NCBI RefSeq assembly: GCF_020921035.1
Contig: NC_063157.1
Location: forward strand, 6,320,501 to 6,384,500
Reading direction: 5' to 3'
Length of the DNA: 64,000 nt
From: Rhodamnia argentea
Lineage: Eukaryota; Streptophyta; Magnoliopsida; Myrtales; Myrtaceae
Below, piece after piece: positions 60,001 through 64,000 of the stretch. Every line of letters begins with the position of its first letter. Positions within the stretch are counted from its first letter, which is position 1. The notes beneath the pieces were generated by a model that saw only the letters and a list, made by a program, of their open reading frames with translations, did not search any database and had not been told where the DNA came from. Made by a program: the position numbers and the translations under genes.

Positions 60001-63000
60001 CAAGATTCAATTTCTAGGTTGTAGAACCAAAACTCATTTTTGATGATCTCTCTAGGTTTCGCTGGTTAGTAAGGACTCTTCTATGCTGGATGGACTTGAA
60101 AATGCCAGTGTTGAAATGGACGAAGCCAAGGTTCAATTTGCTTGGGACTGCTAACTGTTCATTTAATGCTCTATATCTCAAACTTTTCTCAAATTTAATT
60201 TCTTACATATTATTCATAATGGCTGGGTAGTTATATATCTAGTAGTGTCTGGAAATGGTACACTAATCATCTCTTTATTTATTTTATTTTCCTCCCACTT
60301 CAGGCTAGGTTGAATGAGATTATTACTTCTGGTGCAAAGGCAGGTCATTGTAATGGCTCCTCAGAGTTGCCATGGATGGCTGATGGAGTGGGACTGCCTT
60401 CTAGTGCTTATGAGCTTCTACCGAGATTGGTAATAGAGCTTCTCACTACAAAGCTAAAACAAATTTGCTTTCATTCTTGAATGTGATTGTCATGCTAGTG
60501 ATCCAGCATTTATAAAAATCTCAAGAATCTTTACACAGGAAATCATGTCTTCAGCCCAGTCTGAAGTTTGTTTTATTATGCATCTTAGGTGTGAAATAAC
60601 TTTCAAGTCAGCAATCATTTGCTGCTTTCACTGAACTGTTAAATAAACTAGAGAAGTTGGGAAAAAAATGGTCGTATCATGATATGTGCAAATTCACTTG
60701 TGATTATGCTTTTGTCCTGCTCGTTGACATATGTCCAGTAGTACAAAAGGTTCGTGCTTACTCAAGAGTTAAAAGTATATCTATGTGAATCGAATTTTCT
60801 TTCTGTTGTGCAACATGTAATTTGGAAATGATGAAATGTTCTCATAATTTTAGTACTTCATGAGTAGGTTGAACTGACTAAGAAGGTGACAGAGCAAGTG
60901 AAACTACTTGCAAAGGATGAAGATGAGAAACTTATGGATATAAGTGGAGATGATGTTAATCCTTCCTACGATCAAGCAAAAGCTCTTGGGAAGACCACTT
61001 TTGACGTTGATCGCATAGCTGCTGGATTGCCCTGTGGCAGTGAGGGATTTCTTTTGATGTTTGCTCGTTGGAGAAAACTCGAAAGAGATCTCTATAATGA
61101 ACGCAAGGAGTGAGTTGTTGCCTCTTCTGCTCAATGTAGCTTTTTAAGCTCTGGATACTTGTTTCAATCGAAAAAAAAAAAAAGCTCTGGATACTTCGAT
61201 TTACCGCTATTTGGTTCTTGTTTAATTCCTTGACTGAAGGGTATAAATGTGTTGATTCTATGAATTATTCTACTTTCTTTGCAATCTGATTTTGTCCAAT
61301 TGGTGGTAGAGAAAGATTTCAAATCTTTCTCTACCACCAATATTATGATGGTATGACTTAATTTGACATGGAGAAATATGATTCTGAGATTAAGAAAATG
61401 TATATATGGCACTGGCACTCTGGCTGACATCGTGGAATTGTTGGCAGGCGGTTTGATATAACACAGATTCCAGATGTATATGATTCATGCAAGTAAGTAA
61501 CTTGAGTACCCCATGTTCCTAGGAAGTTTGGAGAATTGTTTCATGCTTGTACGACATATTTAATTTATGCAAGTGCAAGTGATAAATCCTTGGGAAATGT
61601 TTCCCTTCACCTATTAGTCTTCCAAGTTTTGGCCCATTCTAGATGACATAGAATTTTTTTTTTTTTGGGGTCAGATAGATGACATATATGAAAGCGAACT
61701 TTCTCGATATCTGGTTCATCTATAGGTGAGCAGTAGACTGTACTGTATATATATGTGGAGAGTGATGAATGGTTGTTTGAGGCTCTACAGTGGGCTGACG
61801 TGGCTATTGTTATTCAGAATGCTCAAATTTTTCCATCCGTATTTATAAGTTTATACTAAAAATTACAATGATTTCATTTTGCTTCATATAGAATCAGATA
61901 GTTTTAACCTTTAATACATGCAGATACATGAGTAGGCTCCTGCCTATGTATAGATTGTATGTGCACATGTCTGTCTGTATGCATTTTATGCTTTCTTATT
62001 GATTAGATATTGTTTTCTGAGCTGCTGCTTGATAAAAAATTTCAGCAAGTGGTCTGTCATATGGTCTGGATATATATTGAACTAGGCTTCCAACAAATAA
62101 ACTTTCTTTTCTACTTTAATATCAAATGACATTGAACTTTTCATATTTGTCCCGAGAATAATGGCCTGAAACTGGAAATTCCTACCTTATATGTCAAGCT
62201 ACCAAAATCTTATCGAGATGTAATTTGCTAAAGACAGGATCATCTCTAGCTCATTTTAGATGAGAACTCAAAGGCCTTGCATCAGAATATATCATCACTG
62301 AGGACGCAAATGAGTGATTTTACATAAACAGGCTAAGCTGATTTTTCTTTTTCATTTGTCCGTTTATTCTAGTTCATGTTCGTAAGGACATCATAGAAAT
62401 GACAGCAATAACTCTTGTCTTAGCATTAAGAACGAAATAACTTTTTGGCAAGATCGTTACGTTTAGGAGATGATCTTAACAACTTGCAGGTCCAAGAGAC
62501 GAGTTTGCTGAAGTACATCACTCCTTTGCACGTGTATAAGTGAGAAAAAACCATTAATAGTCTGTGTCAACAATGATGACTTCCTAGCTGCATTTTCTTT
62601 AGTTACTTGCCCTGCGAAATGTTTCCCCACAGTTCTGCATAATAGACCTAACCTAGATTATATACAATGTCCTTTGTCAGTCAATGTATCATATCTTTTT
62701 TAAGTTACCTCCTTATTTGTCCACTCTCTGTGATAGCAGATTGGATTGTGTGAGTGTTGTTTTGAAAAAAAAAAAAAAGGCCCATTACTCAATTTTGTTA
62801 TGGAAGGTTTGTTCATGCTGCTTGTTGCATCACGATGTCACAGGACTTCGAACACTTCTATCTCAATAATCACTCATCTCGTGTTAGACAGCATATAGTG
62901 TGGCAGCATTATGAGACTACTGAAGTAGAAGGAAAATTTGCTTGCCAATGTGATGTACACATTAAGCTCCTTAAGGATCTGATATACTAAAAGTACACTA

Positions 63001-63659
63001 AGTTGAACTTTCTAGTTTATGCCTATTTCCTCCTTTGTCCGTCCTTTCTTTACAGCTTTCTTCTGTCTCTGAATATTTCATTCTATGTACCCTTTATTTC
63101 TCCTTGTGTAGGTATGACCTCTTACACAATGCCCATCTGAATCTTGAAGGGTTAGACGAGCTCTTCAAAGTTGCTCAGGTACAACCAGAATCTTTCCTAC
63201 ATAATATATGAATTAGAAGTCAGCATTTCCTTTTCTTTTTTGTTGTACCAGAGAAGTGGCACCAGATGTCTTGCTTTTATTTTATTTATTTTTGGGTTCA
63301 TTGACCGCCGACCCCAACTAGTTTGGGATAAAGGTGATGTTGATGTTGATGTTGATGTTGATGTTGACAGAAGTGACACCAGACCCCATACTCCTGATGC
63401 AAATGCATGTGCCTTTTTTTTTAAGTAGTATTTCTACTGTTTCTATCTGTATTCGAGAAAATTTACTTCATAGCTTTCTAAATTTAAAACTCTTTAAGGA
63501 TTTTGGCTTCATCTCTGGCATTTCTCTGGGGTACTGTCTCTAAGCTTAACTTTAGCATAATTCACTATTCTCATTTTTTCAATGCAGTTACTTGCAGATG
63601 GTGTGATTCCGAATGAATATGGTATTAATCCAAAACAGAAATTGAAGATCGGCTCAAAG
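48040..63659 (+). CDS. VIH2: Inositol hexakisphosphate/diphosphoinositol kinase (PPIP5K, VIH type), partial at 3' end
   Basis: Twenty-five exons join in phase to 773 residues before the window ends: 48,040-48,084; 48,268-48,327; 48,773-48,819; 49,368-49,451; 50,106-50,169; 50,652-50,805; 51,766-51,836; 53,046-53,150; 53,642-53,734; 55,057-55,131; 55,670-55,755; 56,117-56,323; 56,417-56,516; 56,593-56,663; 57,797-57,878; 58,454-58,612; 58,796-58,838; 59,692-59,774; 59,920-59,982; 60,056-60,130; 60,304-60,429; 60,868-61,109; 61,448-61,492; 63,112-63,178; 63,588-63,659. The ATP-grasp kinase domain ([53 protein letters not shown]) makes inositol pyrophosphates. The histidine phosphatase-like domain starts at about residue 363 with [10 protein letters not shown] and includes [20 protein letters not shown]. 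In plants these enzymes feed phosphate and jasmonate signalling. About 270-280 C-terminal residues lie outside the window. VIH1 is the alternative name. Confidence 0.95.
52113..52421 (+). mobile_element. TRIM retrotransposon copy 1 (5' LTR truncated), in PPIP5K intron 7
   Basis: The 3' LTR (52,313-52,421, 109 bp) starts TATTGAAGCATTATCCCAC and ends TTTCTAACA. The left LTR lacks about its first 25 bases. Directly after it is TGGTATCAGAGC (52,196-52,207), the primer site for initiator tRNA-Met. The internal region is only about 115 bp and ends in a purine run (GAGAGGAGGG). Confidence 0.88.
54007..54339 (+). mobile_element. TRIM retrotransposon copy 2, complete, in PPIP5K intron 9
   Basis: A complete 333-bp element: LTRs of 109 bp at 54,007-54,115 and 54,231-54,339 (TGTTGA...CTAACA type), primer site TGGTATCAGAGC at 54,116-54,127, and polypurine run GAGAGGGG right before the 3' LTR. 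It is flanked by a perfect 5-bp duplication ATATT (54,002-54,006 and 54,340-54,344). The two LTRs differ at about nine positions. No coding capacity; it must move in trans. Confidence 0.95.
54662..55008 (+). mobile_element. TRIM retrotransposon copy 3, in PPIP5K intron 9
   Basis: LTRs at 54,662-54,786 and 54,901-55,008. The 5' LTR is lengthened by a 16-bp internal tandem duplication (ACCCACATCGCTCGAC twice). The primer site is decayed to TGGTTTTAGAGC. No clear 5-bp duplication. It lies only 322 bp after copy 2 and 48 bp before exon 10. Confidence 0.88.
57450..57525 (+). mobile_element. Decayed TRIM fragment in PPIP5K intron 14
   Basis: CCCTCCACCTAATAGTTTAAGC, then a degenerate TTCGACCTTTTAA and TAGTATTAGAACCAAG correspond to the LTR end and primer site of the TRIM family. 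The remainder is lost. Confidence 0.6.
61161..61181 (+). mobile_element. 21-bp poly-A micro-insertion with perfect 15-bp target duplication, PPIP5K intron 22
   Basis: AAGCTCTGGATACTT is at 61,146-61,160 and 61,182-61,196. Between them is GTTTCAATCG followed by an A-run of 11. The pattern is the same as at 33,908 and 41,656. Confidence 0.85.
61299..61341. repeat. Perfect 21-bp inverted repeat with 1-base spacer
   Basis: Left arm ATTGGTGGTAGAGAAAGATT plus T, one C, then the exact inverted complement ending CTCTACCACCAAT. It would form a near-continuous 43-base palindrome in intron 22 of the PPIP5K gene. Confidence 0.95.
61651..61675 (-). mobile_element. 25-bp poly-A micro-insertion with 11-bp target duplication, PPIP5K intron 23
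   Basis: TAGATGACATA is at 61,640-61,650 and 61,676-61,686. On the minus strand the insert reads TCTGACCCC, 13 A, then TTC. Confidence 0.75.
63267..63368 (+). mobile_element. 5'-truncated LINE/SINE-type insertion with GATGTT tail, PPIP5K intron 24
   Basis: AGAAGTGGCACCAGA (63,252-63,266) and AGAAGTGACACCAGA (63,369-63,383) flank a 102-bp insert. The insert carries CGACCCCAACTAGTTTGGGA, a motif I know from the 3' ends of plant RTE-type LINEs and Au-like SINEs, followed by five GATGTT hexamers. A short tandem-repeat tail instead of poly-A and a 15-bp duplication fit such an element. Confidence 0.75.
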
Positions 63660-64000
63660 GTAAATTATTCATCATGATTGGGAGATGGATGGATATTTCG
63701 ACCGAGCTTGGAATATTTTTATAGCAACATTGGGCAGAAGAATTATCAAAGAACGTACTGTGTACTTGCAAGCCTAATCATCTTGGCATCTTTATCTGGA
63801 ATGCACAGCATTCATATCGGTCTTCTTCCAAATAGAACTACTACTTTAATGTAATGGCTCATTGGATGTCTGGTTGATCAACATTTTAGACAAACCTTTT
63901 CTGACAAAAGATTAAGCTAAGATAGGAACGAGACTACATGTATATAAAGCTCACTGAAACCCATAGATAAGTAATGTGGGATACTTTAACACCCATTCTC

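Overview
This window is nuclear DNA from a flowering plant, most likely a woody eudicot. The genes have many short exons with GT-AG introns, the spacers are AT-rich, and plant-type transposon remnants are abundant: TRIM retrotransposons with an initiator tRNA-Met primer site, Tourist-like, Mutator-like and hAT-like MITEs. Short hairpin elements with GC-rich cores make me think of Myrtales, but that placement is a guess. There are six protein-coding genes, and exon joins were worked out by hand from splice sites, reading phase and family conservation.

Layout. Positions 1-600 hold a broken antisense copy of the last exon of the GT14 gene that lies 9 kb away. From 600 to 9,330 the sequence is intergenic, with two hairpin elements and one possible small transcript. 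A GlcAT14A-type beta-glucuronosyltransferase is on the minus strand at 9,331-13,229. After a 7 kb MITE-rich spacer come a chloroplast-type PPR protein (20,551-22,593, minus) and a seven-exon HIPL protein (23,769-27,071, minus). Two DUF569 genes on the plus strand follow (29,010-29,769 and 32,551-34,084); the first lacks the C-terminal domain of the second. A 16-exon FAD-dependent HI0933-family flavoprotein covers 35,156-40,789. Next are an hAT MITE with its target duplication, a hairpin element and a 2.03-kb tandem duplication (42,705-46,766). From 48,040 to the window edge runs a PPIP5K/VIH-type inositol pyrophosphate kinase, of which 25 exons (773 residues) are present and the C-terminal part is missing.

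The genes do not form a pathway: cell-wall arabinogalactan glucuronidation, organelle RNA processing, a secreted or GPI-anchored propeller protein, two DUF569 proteins, a flavoprotein and inositol pyrophosphate signalling. Their order is informative, because GlcAT14A, PPR, HIPL and the flavoprotein correspond (from memory) to Arabidopsis At5g39990, At5g39980, At5g39970 and At5g39940. GlcAT14B and VIH2 lie close together at At5g15050 and At5g15070, so the window looks like an undivided ancestral version of a block that Arabidopsis split after duplication.

The most unusual non-genic signal is a set of very small insertions. Each has only about 7-10 bases plus a poly-A tail and is flanked by 11-16 bp target duplications. 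They look like extreme 5'-truncated retroposition events and occur in introns and spacers.
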